A stretch of 64,000 bases of DNA from Bemisia tabaci (GCF_918797505.1 NC_092793.1:89106411-89170410), one strand, 5' to 3'. Counted from the first letter of the stretch, positions 1-48,870 are shown. Notes: generated by a model not told the origin, from the letters alone. Made by a program: numbers and translations.

Positions 1-336
1 GGGGGTACTGGCCCCCTCTTTAGGGGGTCATTTTTGGGCCTTGGATGGGCCGATTATGGATTTTTAGGGGTCAATTTCTCGTGAAACTTTCCGTGCTTAT
101 CAATTCTGATGCGATTAATCCGCAGTTCGGTCGGGAACCGTGACTTATAGCATCGTGACCCCCCCTTTACCCCCTGAGGGGGGTGGGGGATTTCGAGACC
201 ACAAAATTCGGATTCCTTGGGGTTGATTCCCTATTCAACCCCGCGATCTCCGACTTCGTACGACCTTTACCAACCGAGAAAAAGGCCTGGTACGGGTGGT
301 CTGAAACACCCTGTATATACATACATAAAGTCGCTT

Positions 337-690
337 TTATAGCGCCGCCTCGCGCTCTGCGACGCCCAATCGCCAATGCCCCCTATCCTCCCAGAGATCA
401 TCAGGCAATTGGCACCTTCTGATCTCCTCGTCCACCCCTTGTCGCCAACCTTTCACAGGACGTCCACGCCGTCGCCTTCCGGGAGGAACCCAATCGAAGA
501 CCTGCTTGGGCAACCGGTCGTCTGCCATCCTTCGCACATGTCCATACCAGACCAACTGCTTGGACCTGATATCGTGCACGATGTCCTTCTCTACACCCAT
601 GATCTCGCGTACTTTTACATTGCGGATACGCTCTCTTCTTGAGATGCCAGCAGACCTCCGCCAAAAGTCCATCTCAGTTGCCCTAAGCAT
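337..690 (-). pseudogene. LINE reverse transcriptase C-terminal fragment
   Basis: Open for 117 codons. It matches the last ~115 residues of the ORF at 52375-53634: a segment beginning LRATEMDFWRRSAG, then QLVWYGHV, then the basic GRRRRGRP block, and a WRLGVA tail. No RT catalytic motif is present because the upstream part is deleted. It is a dead fragment of a transposon ORF, not a host gene. Confidence 0.85.
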
Positions 691-694
691 GTCT

Positions 695-1000
695 TCAGTC
701 AGGCAGCAAGTCCCGCTTCATGTCCCTTCGCAGCCCTTTCAGCAACTTCCAGCTCTCAGTGCTTTTCCTTCCTCCTATGTACGTGTCTATTTTGTTACAG
801 CTCCTCTCCCAAGATTCGTTCTTTTTCTTGGTTATGAGCCTTCGTACCTGCGTCTGAGCTTTTTTATACGCCTCTTTGTCTTCTATTTTTTTAGAGGAAA
901 GGAACTGATGATATTTTTTCCGTTTCTCCTGAATCTCCTTCTCAATTTCTTCGTCCCACCAGTAAGGTTTTTCGCTAACTTTCCTATCATCAGCGACACC
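695..1000 (-). pseudogene. LINE endonuclease-RT linker fragment
   Basis: Lysine/glutamate-rich helical segment with PYWWDEEIEKEIQ near its start and ESWERSCNKI further on. This is typical of the stretch between the AP-endonuclease and RT domains of LINE ORF2. It is in a different frame from the adjoining C-terminal fragment, so the deletion joint at about 690-695 was not frame-preserving. The first residues, encoded across the poly-C tract at 1007-1019, are not LINE-like. Confidence 0.7.
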
Positions 1001-1086
1001 AAGAGCCCCCCCCCCCCCACCAAGAGCGACACCCTGTATATCGTTCGTCAATTATTGTCAAAAAGCAATTTGAAAACTTCATCAAA

Positions 1087-1224
1087 TGGAAAGAGCACTT
1101 GAAAGAGGCAAATACTGTCTTGCTGTATTTCTAGACGTTACTCAGGTCTTTGATAAAGTATCGCACAAAAGTTTAATTAAATTTCAAGCTTGAGTCTTGC
1201 CCGCCTGGCACGCTAAATTGTTAA
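1087..1224 (+). pseudogene. Jockey-type RT relic, first part
   Basis: Translates to a short RT motif-A segment with AVFLDVTQVFDKV, followed by an in-frame TGA and further RT-like residues up to the MITE at 1225. Motif A normally holds the first catalytic aspartate (here in FLDV). The RT continues at 2376-2560 after two inserted MITEs, so this is one disrupted element. Confidence 0.75.
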
Positions 1225-1778
1225 AATGGACCACTAGACAAGGTACGAACGTAAGCATTCTGATACATGTTTCTTAACCAGAATTTCATGTAGAATATGA
1301 TTTGTGCAACGAAAATTCCTGAAACCAACTCCTAATGGAGATATTAACATTTTTATTTCACATTGGTTACGAGGAATTTGAACTGCCCGCTCACAAGAAA
1401 CTCAAAGCTCTACGTGAGTCAAATCGTGCACTACAACAGTTTCAGCAAGCTTCTCAATCGAGCAATGTTCATTTCCCACCATATGTTGTTCAAACTATAA
1501 GTAATTTGCTATAGCTGAGCCAAAGCGTCAAGATTGAGGTTGCCAGATTTGTGTATCGTAGAGACTGTCATGATAACGTTTAGCGCACGATGTGAATCAC
1601 GTAGAGCATTGAGTTTTCATGAGCGGGTGGTTTGAATTCACGCATCAAGAATCATTAAATATCTTCGAAAGGAGTTGATTTCGGTAAATTTCGTTGTGTG
1701 CATCGTGTTCAACGTGAAATTTTGGTTTATAAACGTTTATCAGAATGCTGAAATTCGTACCTTATCTAGTGGTCCATT
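1225..1778. mobile_element. MITE with ~120-bp terminal inverted repeats (family A)
   Basis: Starts AATGGACCACTAGACAAGG and ends with its inverse, CTTATCTAGTGGTCCATT. The inverted similarity extends inward for about 120 bp on each side. No coding capacity. Homologous ~480-bp copies lie in both arms of the giant palindrome (10346-10827 and 16664-17146). No convincing target-site duplication is visible. The superfamily is unknown. Confidence 0.8.
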
Positions 1779-1797
1779 CTATCTTGAAGACAGGACC

Positions 1798-2375
1798 TTT
1801 AAGAGGTTTTCTTTTTTTGATCGGTAGATCTGCCTAAATCCACCGATGGAAATCCATCGGCCGCCATTTTGGTACGAAATTGCCCGCGATCAGTCGGGAG
1901 TTTAAGAACACACTTTCCACCAATGTAAACAAATGGATTTCTTCCTTCAAACCTTTACCGCAATGATACTGCAATAGTGCAAATATATACTCAATGTACC
2001 AGCATTAACTCCTTTTTTGCTACAAATAAAGTACGGGGAAAAATATCGCTAAAAATATTACATAATTCAATACATAGGCGACAATGACGATCCAAGCAGA
2101 ATCATCAGACTCAGCGACGGCGGGAGGCGCGAAATACTCACGATTTCTCGTTTGTTTGCTTGTTTTTGGCCTGAGATCTGGCTGAAGTAAGGTTAGGTTG
2201 TCCACCGGTGGAGCTGTGATCGGAGAAATGACCGATCACTCCGATCACTGATCGGTGGTACCAAATCCACCGGTCGTACTTCCACCGGTCTTGACGTCAG
2301 CACCGACGGATCAATTAACGAACACAGTTTGGTGATCGGCGGTACCACCGATCAAAAAAAGAAAACCCTTTTAGA
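1798..2375. mobile_element. MITE with GATCGGTGG-rich termini (family B)
   Basis: Terminal inverted repeats match over about 30 bp around GGTTTTCTTTTTTTGATCGG (left, near 1805) and its inverse at about 2350-2370. The last ~150 bp is packed with short palindromes related to CCACCGGT and GATCGGTGG. Non-coding. It lies 20 bp after the family A MITE, and together the two split the Jockey relic. Confidence 0.75.
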
Positions 2376-2560
2376 GCTAGGGTGGAAGAAGAGCTTTTAA
2401 CCGGTACAGGCATGCTAGCAGGTGCTCTATAGGGTTCCGTACTAGGATCTCTATTATATAAACTATTCACAGCTGACATACCCCCCACCTACTTAAAAAG
2501 AGATCAATTATTGGGAAATTTGCTGATGACACTACAGTAGTGTGGCAATGCCAAAGAGTA
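2376..2560 (+). pseudogene. Jockey-type RT relic, second part
   Basis: Reads as the RT segment after the 'fingers': GSVLGSLLYKLFTADIP with an in-frame TAG just before, then, one frameshift later, FADDTTVVW with the catalytic FADD box. It is the continuation of the piece at 1087-1224. The short stretch between motif A and this segment is lost or replaced by the MITEs. Confidence 0.75.
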
Positions 2561-3572
2561 CAATAGAGTCGCAATGTTCTGGCGCGCCGATGAAGTCACT
2601 GTATAAGGCTGTTTTGTCCAGTACTCCTGAGACAAGTGTACGGCGACTGGCGATGCCGTATGCGCGGGGTCCCAGCTCTGGTTTTCGCTCAGAAAATACA
2701 GGTATACTTATTTCATTAAAACCTGAAGTGTTGTACATTTTTGAATTTCTTGTGACTTTAATGAACACAATTGATTAAGTACTTAAAAGTGTGTTGGATA
2801 TATCAGTGCTAAAGATAGCATCATGTAATGCTACCCTTTCTATCTGCCTGGCAATGCGGTATTCTGACAACAACGTCGCGATATTATCGCCGCTCACAGC
2901 GGCAACTTTGTACGGCAATGCAGCGACGCGTTGCCGGGTAACCTGCTTCCGCAATGGCAATTTGAAACTTTGTAGTGGCGAGGATACACCACCAGATCTC
3001 CGCCCTTCTTGACCTGCAAAATCAATTGTAAATATTTCGGCGGTACCTACCTATTTTTCGTATTGATTGCCAATAATGTTCCGAAGAAAATGTTCACAGT
3101 TTTTTATCATTCATAAAATTTTTATTAATCTAATATTGAGAGCAATACTGAAAAATGTATGGATACGATCTTACTACTAAATATTTCCGGAAACATGACA
3201 AATCAATGTTTTTGCAATATGTTTAATTAATATCGCTGCAAATATTGCAATATAACGTTTATTTTCAACGTTTTAAAAACATTGCAAATATGTATCCATT
3301 GCTTTGCGCTTTTTTTAAAATATTATTACAATGTTCTTGAAACGTTACCGTGGATATATTGCCGCGCAAAAATGACATCATCCAACTTTTCCGGCCGGGT
3401 ACTGAAAAGAGACAGTAACTTAGATGCTACCGATTTGGCTGTGGGAAACATCCTCCGCATTGAGGTTACCTCATTTTCCAAGATTTTCTCTTTCACGGCT
3501 TTTGAATGATGATTCTTCCACTTCTACGAATATTTTATGAATATGCCTAATTTTGTTTATCTCACATTAAAG
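2561..3572. other. Intron, unclassified
   Basis: Upstream intron of the collagen gene. I see no gene or bounded element. AT-rich, with several TTGCAATAT-type short palindromic words (3200-3330) that probably come from an old repeat. The polypyrimidine-poor acceptor of the first visible exon lies at 3571-3572. Confidence 0.5.
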
Positions 3573-39820
<36,248 letters not shown>

Positions 39821-42098
39821 CCTCAGTGAGTCAAAGTTACTTTTATCTTCAGTAAGTACTTAAGAATAAAATACCATCATCTTGAGAGGCACAATAAGAT
39901 CTTCAATTATCATCACGATTGAGTTGCCGGATTGTGATATGGTCCGTCCTTGTTTCCTCGCTTGGAATTCACGTGTAATAAAAAACAAATTTCCGAGCAA
40001 AGAAAACGGCAACGGGCTATAGAACAATCCGGCGACACAATCGTGATGGTCATCGAAAACCTTTTTATAATACCTGACGATAATTTTATCATTAGCATGA
40101 TGCTGAATTTTTACTTGAAATGTGTCAGGCGCGTCTTCTATTTTGATGCATTAACACAAAACGGGGCTTTTTAAATTAAGTATCCCCCAGATTTCTCTCG
40201 AACACGTGAAATTTTATGGTAATATGTGCATTTACATATGGGTTCAAGTCATGGTCAGATCACATCTGTATTTGTATTTTCGCAGCGATTTCTCATCCTA
40301 TGCTGACTATTGCTTACTCAAGGAGAGGTCATTCTAAGTATGTTTTCATGTTTTACCATTTGTACCTTTGTTTTGTAAATAATACCTCTTAAGTATTTTT
40401 ATGATGATTACTTAGCTTCATTAATTATTATTTCCTCTCTCAAAATTGTCAACATACATGAAATTGTTTTCAAATTTCTGCACTATTCTAGTAGTTTATT
40501 TAAACTGCAATTTTTGTCATATATGTACCTAAACAGTGATTTAGATTTATTATGTAAATATTTAAACGAACAACTTCAACCTGTGACTTCAGTGCCATCT
40601 TTTAATATCATATCACAACTTGCAAAAAGCCCTCTTGTATTTCAATCCTATTCCCCTCGCGTGCCATTCTAACAAAATTTATTCGTAAGATTTCGTCAAG
40701 AACTCCGCTGCAGGCACATTACTTCTTATCCTAGATGGAATTCGTTGTATTCTTTTTTTTTTTTTTTGACAAAAGAAATTGCGCTCTGACTTTTTTGTCT
40801 CTTTTATTATCACCATTCTTAAACTTAGCCATTCAAAAACCACAACTTTGAAAATGTCTTTTTGTAAACCTTTTTTGAAATCATTTTTTTCCGAGAAGTT
40901 GTTGGGCGGAACTTTTTATTATAATTATTATTTTATTTTTTATTTTTTTTTATTTCAAAACATTCATTTCTTCACATTTTCTTAAACTTGTGTCGGAGTG
41001 AGAATTTTCTGCCAGACTTGTCACGGTTTAATTGGATTTTTCAGTTAAAATTACAGTCTAAACCCACCTCTATTGCAGTAGCATCTTTAGAGAGACAACC
41101 TTAATGCTTTTGAATGGGCCATAATTCTGCAGGTCGTTCTAGGAATCCCGCACTACCCCATTGAACGGAAGTCGATGGGACCCGTACTAACTCTAAATTG
41201 ATGACAGATGACATTATTCCGTTCGGCGTGGAACCGAGGCATTTTAAATTTGCAGAAAAGTTGCGCCCTTTGATCTGCGTAATTCTTAGTCTTTGAGTTA
41301 ATTTATCACATTTTTAGTGCGCGCATTGTGTTCTAAGCGTCATTTGCTTGTAACAAGATGTATTCGAAAGTCAAAATTCGCTCATGAACTAGTTAGCCAT
41401 CGAAACTCTCTGTCTATCTTGGTCGGCCGACAAAAATTTTGCAAATTGAAATTTTTTCGAGCCACCGTTCTCGATTCATGATAGTAAGCTACCCTTATGG
41501 TTTCGCTAAAATTATTTATTTTTTTATTCCCTTCCCTATGATTCATGTAACTCCCAATGAAGGTCTGGAAAAAAATCCTCTTGACATTTTAGCAGCCCCC
41601 CTGAATTAAATTTTCATTTTCAACGTCCTCCCTCATTGGGAGAAGACTAAAAAAACCTTTATAGCGTGACCCAGAGGTTGTTCATTTTCACCAATCCGAA
41701 ATGGTAGCCCGATAAAGTTCAACTTTCCAAAAACTAGGATGGCCGGTTATAATATATTGAGACTGGTGATTTGGAACGAAATTCCGCACTCTGCTTGCTG
41801 CTTTTAATGATGTAGCACAAAAGGAGGGATCCCATTTGGATAAAAAAAAAGTAGGGATTCGTGGCCCCCGGAGTACGTATGAACGTCTCAAAATTTTGAG
41901 AGGTCTTAAAGGTAGTTTCTTTGAACCTTTGCTCATTCTCAAAATGTTGAAAGATCTCAAAGTTACTTTGAACCTTTGTTCAATCCCAAAATTGAAACTT
42001 TTTATCACTGTATCTTCAAAAGTTACAGGAAAGATGCGAAACTTTTGGATCCCCCTCAATGTTGACTCTGATTTCTTTCAAATTTAATCTTTTCACGG

Positions 42099-42129
<31 letters not shown>

Positions 42130-43941
42130 CCAAAAAGGAACTAGATTTTGAAGTCTAAAAATATAATCACTTCAGAAGAATTTGCCCTTCCAACCGCTAC
42201 AATTCCCCTGTTAATGATATCAGTAGTCACCGAAGAAACGAATAGGAGAATTCAACTTCCAAAGAACTTCTGTACCTGATGATTTTTAGAGTTGTTCACA
42301 AAACAATGCAAATCTTGGAGAATCAGTTTGTCAAATAGATATCCATATACTCGTAACGATTAAAAGCTGGAGGTATAAGCATTCTAGCGGTAAATTCAAA
42401 ATTACTTCTCTTCTGTCATCCTAGAGCAAGAAAGATATGAAAAATACTTTCCAGACGATTCTCATCTCTTGCGCTTTAATTAATAATTTTACAACTATTA
42501 ATTGTTTATTACTATCATACATTGGCAGAACAGCAGCAATTACTCTGTAACTCACTCCTCATCTCATTCTCCAATTCTCATAACCTCTATACTTATTGAT
42601 TACTAACTCAACGAAAATCTCGATTGAAAGATTAATGTTAAAACAACTTAAATCATAGGACTACATGGAATTTGCAGTATCGTAGTAAAATTTATAATAG
42701 TTTTTTTTTACACTATTATTTTTATATACTTTTACCATGATTAGAAAAATTATATTACAACCATACGACTTGGTTATTTTATTAATTTATTTGTTATCAG
42801 TGAGATTTATATAAATACTTATGTATATTTTTATTTATTTTTAACAATAAACTGCCACTGTTTTAACTGCCAGTAAATTTATCACACAGTAAAAGAGTTC
42901 ATCTAATGTTATTAGGAAGGTGATCAAAGTTCACTTTTACTAGTACATTTGTATTTCAAGAAGTTTGGCACTTACATTAAAAAAATTAAAAGAACAAAAA
43001 CAAAAACCTTTGTTGTAGCCATTGGGAGGCACCCCTTGGTATTTGTGAGAAGTATTGCCTTAAAGGTAATTGAAATTTGCAACTTTTTCTTGAGTGTTTT
43101 GAAATGATATTTAAGATGTTTCATTAGTTGTTATTTACTTGAGAGAAGGTGCTTTTCATATTTTTCCCACGTTCGTAATTATTCAAAAAAGTATTATTCC
43201 AATACTTTCCCTTTTTACTGAGGATTTTAATTACCAAAAATCTGCTATAGTGTATTAAAGCTAGTTCAACCAAAGTGCATTCTGAGAAACTTTTTTAGTG
43301 GCTCGATATTTCACCAGCTACATTTTACTACTATAAGATTACTTTCATAATTTATTGTTAGAATGTAAATATAGATGTTTTATGTTTAAGTGTTTTATAT
43401 GGCATTACAGCTTTTCTTAATTTGTTGAAAGACTTCTAATGAGTTTTCAATCTTGTCCTATTCGTCATCAATTTACTACGATTTCTCTGAAAAGTTCACT
43501 GTGCATCTTTCAGCAGTTAAAAAAATTTATTTCGGATTTAAAGTTAGGTACTTCTTGTCAAGAGTTTCTGCATTGCTGCTTTATTGGTCATCCAATGCTC
43601 AAACACGCTGTATTTACCTTCGAGAGCACGGAGTTTATGAACGAATCAAGGCATCACCCCCAGTTAGCAGGCTAATCTTCTGTAAACGTTCTGATAATAT
43701 TTCGAGGAAAATTTAAAATATTTTGACAATGTTGTGAGAATATTCTAGAATATTGTCGCAGCATTCTCAGAGCATTTTCGTGAGACAAATCGATATCCCC
43801 AGAACTTTCTTGAAAATTCCCAAAATATTATGTGGAAATTCTAGGGATAAGTATTTGAAAAAATGCTTAAAATGTCCACAGAATATTGTCAGGACGACCT
43901 CAGGATAATCGTAAAATCCGCAAAATATTCACAGGATTCAT
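39821..43941 (+). other. Collagen IV 3' UTR and following intergenic DNA
   Basis: No second gene and no clear bounded transposon. AATAAA hexamers occur at 39865-39870 and 42846-42851; the end of the transcript cannot be fixed from sequence. Low-complexity tracts: T20 near 40750 and A26 at 42101-42126. 41650-42070 looks like an old unclassified repeat (duplicated CTCAAA/TTGAACC words). Confidence 0.5.
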
Positions 43942-45044
43942 GGAATTACCAGTTCGAAGCAGCACGCCTTCTTCACCCACCCTACTACAAGTACTCTTTC
44001 TCTAACATCCCACTGCTCGACTACTCTTCTTCTCTCTCCTTTTGGTTAGATCACGTGACCGCAATGCAAGGTGCTTCCTACGTACGACGTAGGGTAAGAT
44101 GTGGTCAGTCCGCCAGGGTAGGTCACACCGCCAGTTGACCGTACCCTGCTAAAAATTTCCCATGGGAATGACATGTGATCACATGCGAGTCTCGTTTTTG
44201 CTGCGGTGAAGTGAGGCTTACAGTTTTCTCGTTCCTCGAGAATGAATAGTTTGTATGTGTTTAAATGGCCGAAGAATTGTGTTTTACTTTAATATAATGA
44301 AATAATTAAACAAATGACTTCGCAGGATATCTCCTCAAGATTTTAACTATTGTAAAAACATCACTGAAAAAAATGTTTCCTAAATACAAGGCGGAGCCGT
44401 CTTAGACCAAGTAAACTGGATACTTAAAAAGTATCGACAAGAAACGGAGGTTTGAACTAAGACAACGGAGTTACCTTGGATCGAGAAATAGCGTTTTCTC
44501 AATCCAACGCTCCACGTCCCCTTAAAAGAAGAAAGCGTTTACTTAAAAAAAGGAAACATTCCATGCCGTGAAAATATTTCCTAAATTTAAGAAATTATCG
44601 TTGGTTTGAAGTGAGTATCCGTCGTATTGATCTAGGTAAACTGTTTACTTAGAAATAGGAAACATTTGCGTAACTCCCACGTGCATTTACTGGCTTCAAG
44701 TTAATGGTTTGTTTAAAATTAGTAAACGGCGTGTTGGACGGGAATGCGCGTTTATTGTATTGAAACCAGCTGTTGTCTTAGAATTAGTAAACGGGGACGC
44801 CCGGCATGAATGGATGTTGCCTAACTCTCAGGCGTGTTTACTTATTTCTAGCCAATTGTTGTTTCAAATTTAGTAAATAGTCACTGCAGGTATGCACACT
44901 GCACCCATATCATATGTATTATTATTGATCCATAATAGCAAAAAATGGTTTAATTTATCGAATTTTTGATGAAAAAATTTTCAATTGTATATCTGCAAGT
45001 ATCGAAGACTCGACATGGCAAGTACCGACTTGCAAATTTTGGCC

Positions 45045-45116
45045 TGCCTATCGGGATTTGAACCTGGGACCTACAATTTACGAACCTAACACCCTACCTA
45101 CTTAGCCATCGGGGCT
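45045..45116 (-). ncRNA. tRNA-derived sequence (SINE head or tRNA pseudogene)
   Basis: On the minus strand, TGGCTAAGTAGG fits a pol III A box and GGTTCAAATCC a B box, about 30 bp apart. T-arm and acceptor stems pair poorly, so not a functional tRNA. A SINE head is likely, but no second copy is in the window. Confidence 0.45.
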
Positions 45117-46849
45117 TATGTCTACGTCGGCCGAATTTACACTATATAAGTCATTGACTTAGGCTCTCACCATTATTGTGATAGTGAATATGCGTGAGAC
45201 CTGATGGGTTAAGATTTTTTGAACCCGAAAAGATGAATTCGGAGCAAAAAAGAAATACGCGTGTTACTGTTGTCACTTGTTTTACGTTTATTTTTGTTTC
45301 TTTCCCATTTTATATTAATTTTTAATCTCTTTAAAAAGAATTTAAAGCAATCCGCCTTTTTTAAAATTTTCTCTCTTCATTTTTTCTTGAAGAATCGCTG
45401 ACTTTAAAAAAATTAGAATAAAGAATGAAACTCTTCGAAAATGTTTGTAACACAATAATTTTTTATTTTTGATGACTGAGATTGTTACATTTTTTAAATA
45501 TTACTAGTTCTATTCAATTCGATTACAATATTCAAGACTATTCTGGACCATTTATTAGACTTTTCTATTTCAATTAGAATATTAGTAGTTCTATTCAATA
45601 GTTCTAATTAATTCACATCGGGCGGAAAAGGATGAATGTGAGCACTATAAAAGAAACATTAATAGTTCTAATTCCTTACTTTAAAAAATAAGATTTGAAA
45701 AATAAGCTTTGAGATTTTCTGGATTAAGGCATCTTTTTCCGTGGACAGTCACAATTTATTCATAAAAAAAGTTCAATCTTCGATTACTCTTATATTTTAC
45801 TCAGTTTACATAATCACACGCGTGACGTTCTAATGTTTTATTGTATAGCTGCACTTCATTTTCGTTACACTCTCTAAAGTTGATAGGAAGGTGGTAAAGA
45901 AGTGCTGGATCCACCCTATTTTGCAGGGAAACAAGGTAAAAAGGGTCAAATGCTTCAATTACGGTAAAAAATGTTGAGCTCTTATGAGTATCCGTACAAG
46001 ACTGTGGAGGGAGGGGGGGGGGGCGGAAAGATCGGTCCCGACAGGCCCTTCGACCCAAAATTTCCCCGGACACAAATGAATCAAAGTTTTAAATATCAAC
46101 AATTTTGCACTCGCAAATTCCTTTCGAAAATACAGAAAAAACTGTAGTTTGTTTTCGATCCACTCCATCGTTGCGTTCATAAATCAAAGGGACCCGGAAA
46201 ATCGATATTGAACAGTGTAAACACTACGTAGCAGCAGAGTTATTCGATTATCTTCATCTGTCAACTTGGTGGGTGACATGCTGAAAAGTATGATTCTCTC
46301 CACATTTTTTAATTTCTTCCTCGGCCCTTTAGCATAAGCATGCATTTTATTTGACCCTTTTTAATTCTATCTGCGAGGGATCTTTCATTCATCGGGACAG
46401 GAAAATTAAGGAAGAAAATAAGTAAAAAAAATTGCGATTTTTTAGTGTGAGGAAATACATTGTCCGATGAAACTGAACTGAGGCAATGCAAAAAACTCCC
46501 GGCTTCAATCTACTTAAGTATTTAAGTCCTCTTTATGAGGCCCCCTTCATTTAAAAATAAAAATTAAAACTTCAAATACACAGTGCCGATCTATTTAAAA
46601 CAACGCAAATATTTCCTCTTCCTCTCCTTCTTTACTTCTTTATTTATTTAATTTTTTGTCGACGCCGAGCATATGAGTGATTTCTCAAAGGACACATTAA
46701 ATGAATTTCTCCCTAAAGAACAATTATTTTGTAGACAAATATAATGGGCATCTTGATTTTTTAACTTCCGTCTCCTTTTATTCCGTCATAAATGGTGTTG
46801 GTTTAAGCAGATGCTAACGGCATCTGGCAGCAATTGCATGTATCATTCT

Positions 46850-47790
46850 CATAGGAGGCGTCACCATCCGGTTTACTAATTTTAAGGAAACTGGTTTCTT
46901 CTTCGAAGCAAAATGTTATATTGAAAGTAGGCAACCGCACATGTCCCATGCCGCATCCGTTCCCCGCGGAAGGGACTCACTCCGTTTACTACTTTTAAGG
47001 TAACTGGTTTCTTCTTCTGACGTACCGTGTTTTCTTTCATCAAACAAGCTGTTGGGTTATTAAAAGGCAACAGCGTCCGGCTTATTGCATCCTCCCCCGC
47101 TGAGGGCGTTCGCCCCGTTTACTAATTCTAAGGAAACCGTTTTCTTCTTTCGACACAACGTGTTTTCTTCTACCAAGCAAGCTGTTGGGTTAAAAGAAGG
47201 CAACAGCGTCTGGCTTATTGCATCCTCCCCCGCTGAGGGCGTTCGCCCCGTTTACTAATTCTAAGGAAACCGTTTTCTTCTTTCGACACAACGTGTTTTC
47301 TTCTACCAAGCAAGCTGTTGGGTTAAAAGAAGGCAACAGCGTCTGGCTTATTGCATCCTCCCCCGCTGAGGGCGTTCGCCCCGTTTACTAATTCTGAGGA
47401 AACCGTTTTCTTCTTTCGACACAACGTGTTTTCTTCTACCAAGCAAGCTGTTGGGTTAAAAGAAGGCAACAGCGTCTGGCTTATTGCATCCTCCCCCGCT
47501 GAGGGCGTTCGCCCCGTTTACTAATTTTGAGGAAACCGGTTTCTTCTTTAAACGCAACGTGTTTCACTGTACCAAGCAAACTGTTGAATTGTAAAAAATC
47601 AACGGGCGTATTGCTAATTGCATCCGGTCGCCTCGTAAGGAGTTAGCCCCGTTTACTAATTTTGAGGAAACCGGTTTCTTCTTTCGACACAACGATTTTC
47701 TTCTACCAAGCATGCTGTTGACTTAAAAAGAGGCAACGGCCGGACTCAGAAGGCGTTCACCCCGTTTACTAATTTTAAAGAAACTGGTTT
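46850..47790 (+). repeat. ~129-bp tandem repeats within the CACTG element
   Basis: Units contain GCATCCTCCCCCGCTGAGGG, CCCGTTTACTAATTCTAAGG and CAAGCAAGCTGTTGGG. Three copies are almost identical (47090-47480), flanked by diverged ones. Each unit holds one GTTTACTAAT word. Confidence 0.87.
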
Positions 47791-48239
47791 CTTCATTCAA
47801 GCAAAAGTTGGCTTATTTTAAAACAACGTTTATTTTATTTAAGAAAACACGATTCGCTTGTCTCAAGCGAATCATGTTGTCTTACATGAAGAAAACCGTT
47901 GGTTTCTTCCAAGTCAAACCCGTTTTGAAATAAGTAAAAAATCCAAGTAGACGCGTTTACTTAAATTCAGTAAATCTTTTTTTTCCGTGATGATATTAGT
48001 GTTTAAGGACGAGAAAAGAATGAAGTACGTAAGGGATTTAACAGAAAGAGATTACATCCCCTATACACTGTTTGAGAAACTATATATAAACCCTAATAAT
48101 AGAAAACCTAACCCTAACCTTTCTACAGAACAAAAGAAGGAGACGTAAATAGATGAAAATAATCAGAAAATAAATAAGGGATATAATTTACGATAGCAAT
48201 CGAATGAATTAAATAAAAAATCAAATGAATCCAATAAAG

Positions 48240-48870
48240 AAAACCCACCCTGCCAGGATATGAATATAGACGACACTGAAGGAAAATGTAATATTTCACA
48301 AGGACACTCAGAATTCATGGAGATAGAAATCAAAACCCCTGATAAAAATAAAGATAAAGAATTAAAAGTTGATTCAAAAAAATGATACTAGGAGGAACAA
48401 GAAACCACCACCAATCTTCATTAAAAATGAAGATCCAGAAGAAATAAAAATAAATACTTAAAGATCATGACTTCAATTTTACATTAAAAATTATATCCAG
48501 AAAACAGATACAAAAGTATTAAGACAAGCTCAGATCACAAGATCATAACTCAGAAGTTGAATGATTTAGGAATTGAATTTTTCACATTTCAAAACTTTAG
48601 TGATAAAATAACCACATAATAAATAAAAATAGTGGTAATAATACAATTAATAGAGGACTGCCAATCATTTCTGAGAAGGAAACCCTAAAACAAGAATTAG
48701 AGGAACATGAGGGAATAGAAGTAAAAAAATTCACCAACTCCAGGACAGAATCACGAAAGTTCCAATCCCTCTTTTTAAAATAAACGTTAAAAGCAATAAT
48801 ACCTCTTAGAAAAAAGTAGAAGAGATAAAGATAATCGACGAATACGGAATTAGAATTATTATTATTTTAT
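48240..48870 (+). pseudogene. Decayed gag-like/ORF1-like sequence, left arm
   Basis: With frameshifts and stops it reads as fragments: DMNIDDTEGKCNIS, LNDLGIEFFTFQNF, KETLKQELEEHEGIEVKKF, then a ...KIIDEYGIRI tail. The style fits the pre-C2HC region of insect LINE ORF1/gag-like proteins. Mirror copy at about 48975-49610 (minus). The assignment is tentative. Confidence 0.45.

Larger units (their letters stand above)
319..1028 (-). mobile_element. RTE-type LINE, 5'-truncated and internally deleted
   Basis: Minus-strand non-LTR retrotransposon fragment. Its 3' end (low coordinates) runs through a short TATG-like tail and a 3' segment that closely matches the 3' end of the LINE at 52356-53693. 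ACACCCTGTATAT occurs at 306-318 and again at 1029-1041, giving a 13-bp target-site duplication, the same length as for the second copy. Two coding pieces abut at about 690-695: the C-terminal region after the RT domain (337-690) and the endonuclease-RT linker (695-1000). The whole RT catalytic core is therefore missing. RTE-type is assigned from the C-terminal style; another related clade is possible. Confidence 0.8.
44362..47989. mobile_element. 3.6-kb element with CACTG termini inserted in the palindrome arm
   Basis: Left end CACTGAAAAAAATGTTTCC, right end the inverse of CACGGAAAAAAAAGATTTAC, flanked by the dinucleotide AT on both sides. The unbroken right arm shows the empty site, fixing the borders. 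AGTAAACGG-type words on the left half and CCGTTTACT-type on the right half form inverted subterminal repeats. No transposase. CACTG ends and a short TSD suggest CACTA/EnSpm-like, tentatively. Confidence 0.8.

Noticed and set aside
506..1102. 198-codon + strand ORF
   Set aside because: It lies antisense to the LINE fragment and continues through low-complexity sequence; no family signature.
41688..42087. Overlapping ORFs on both strands in the collagen 3' region
   Set aside because: Symmetric frames over an old repeat with duplicated words; no protein family recognised.
45801..46180. Minus-strand ORFs of 73-90 codons
   Set aside because: No signature, inside the CACTG element, and cross a G-rich homopolymer.
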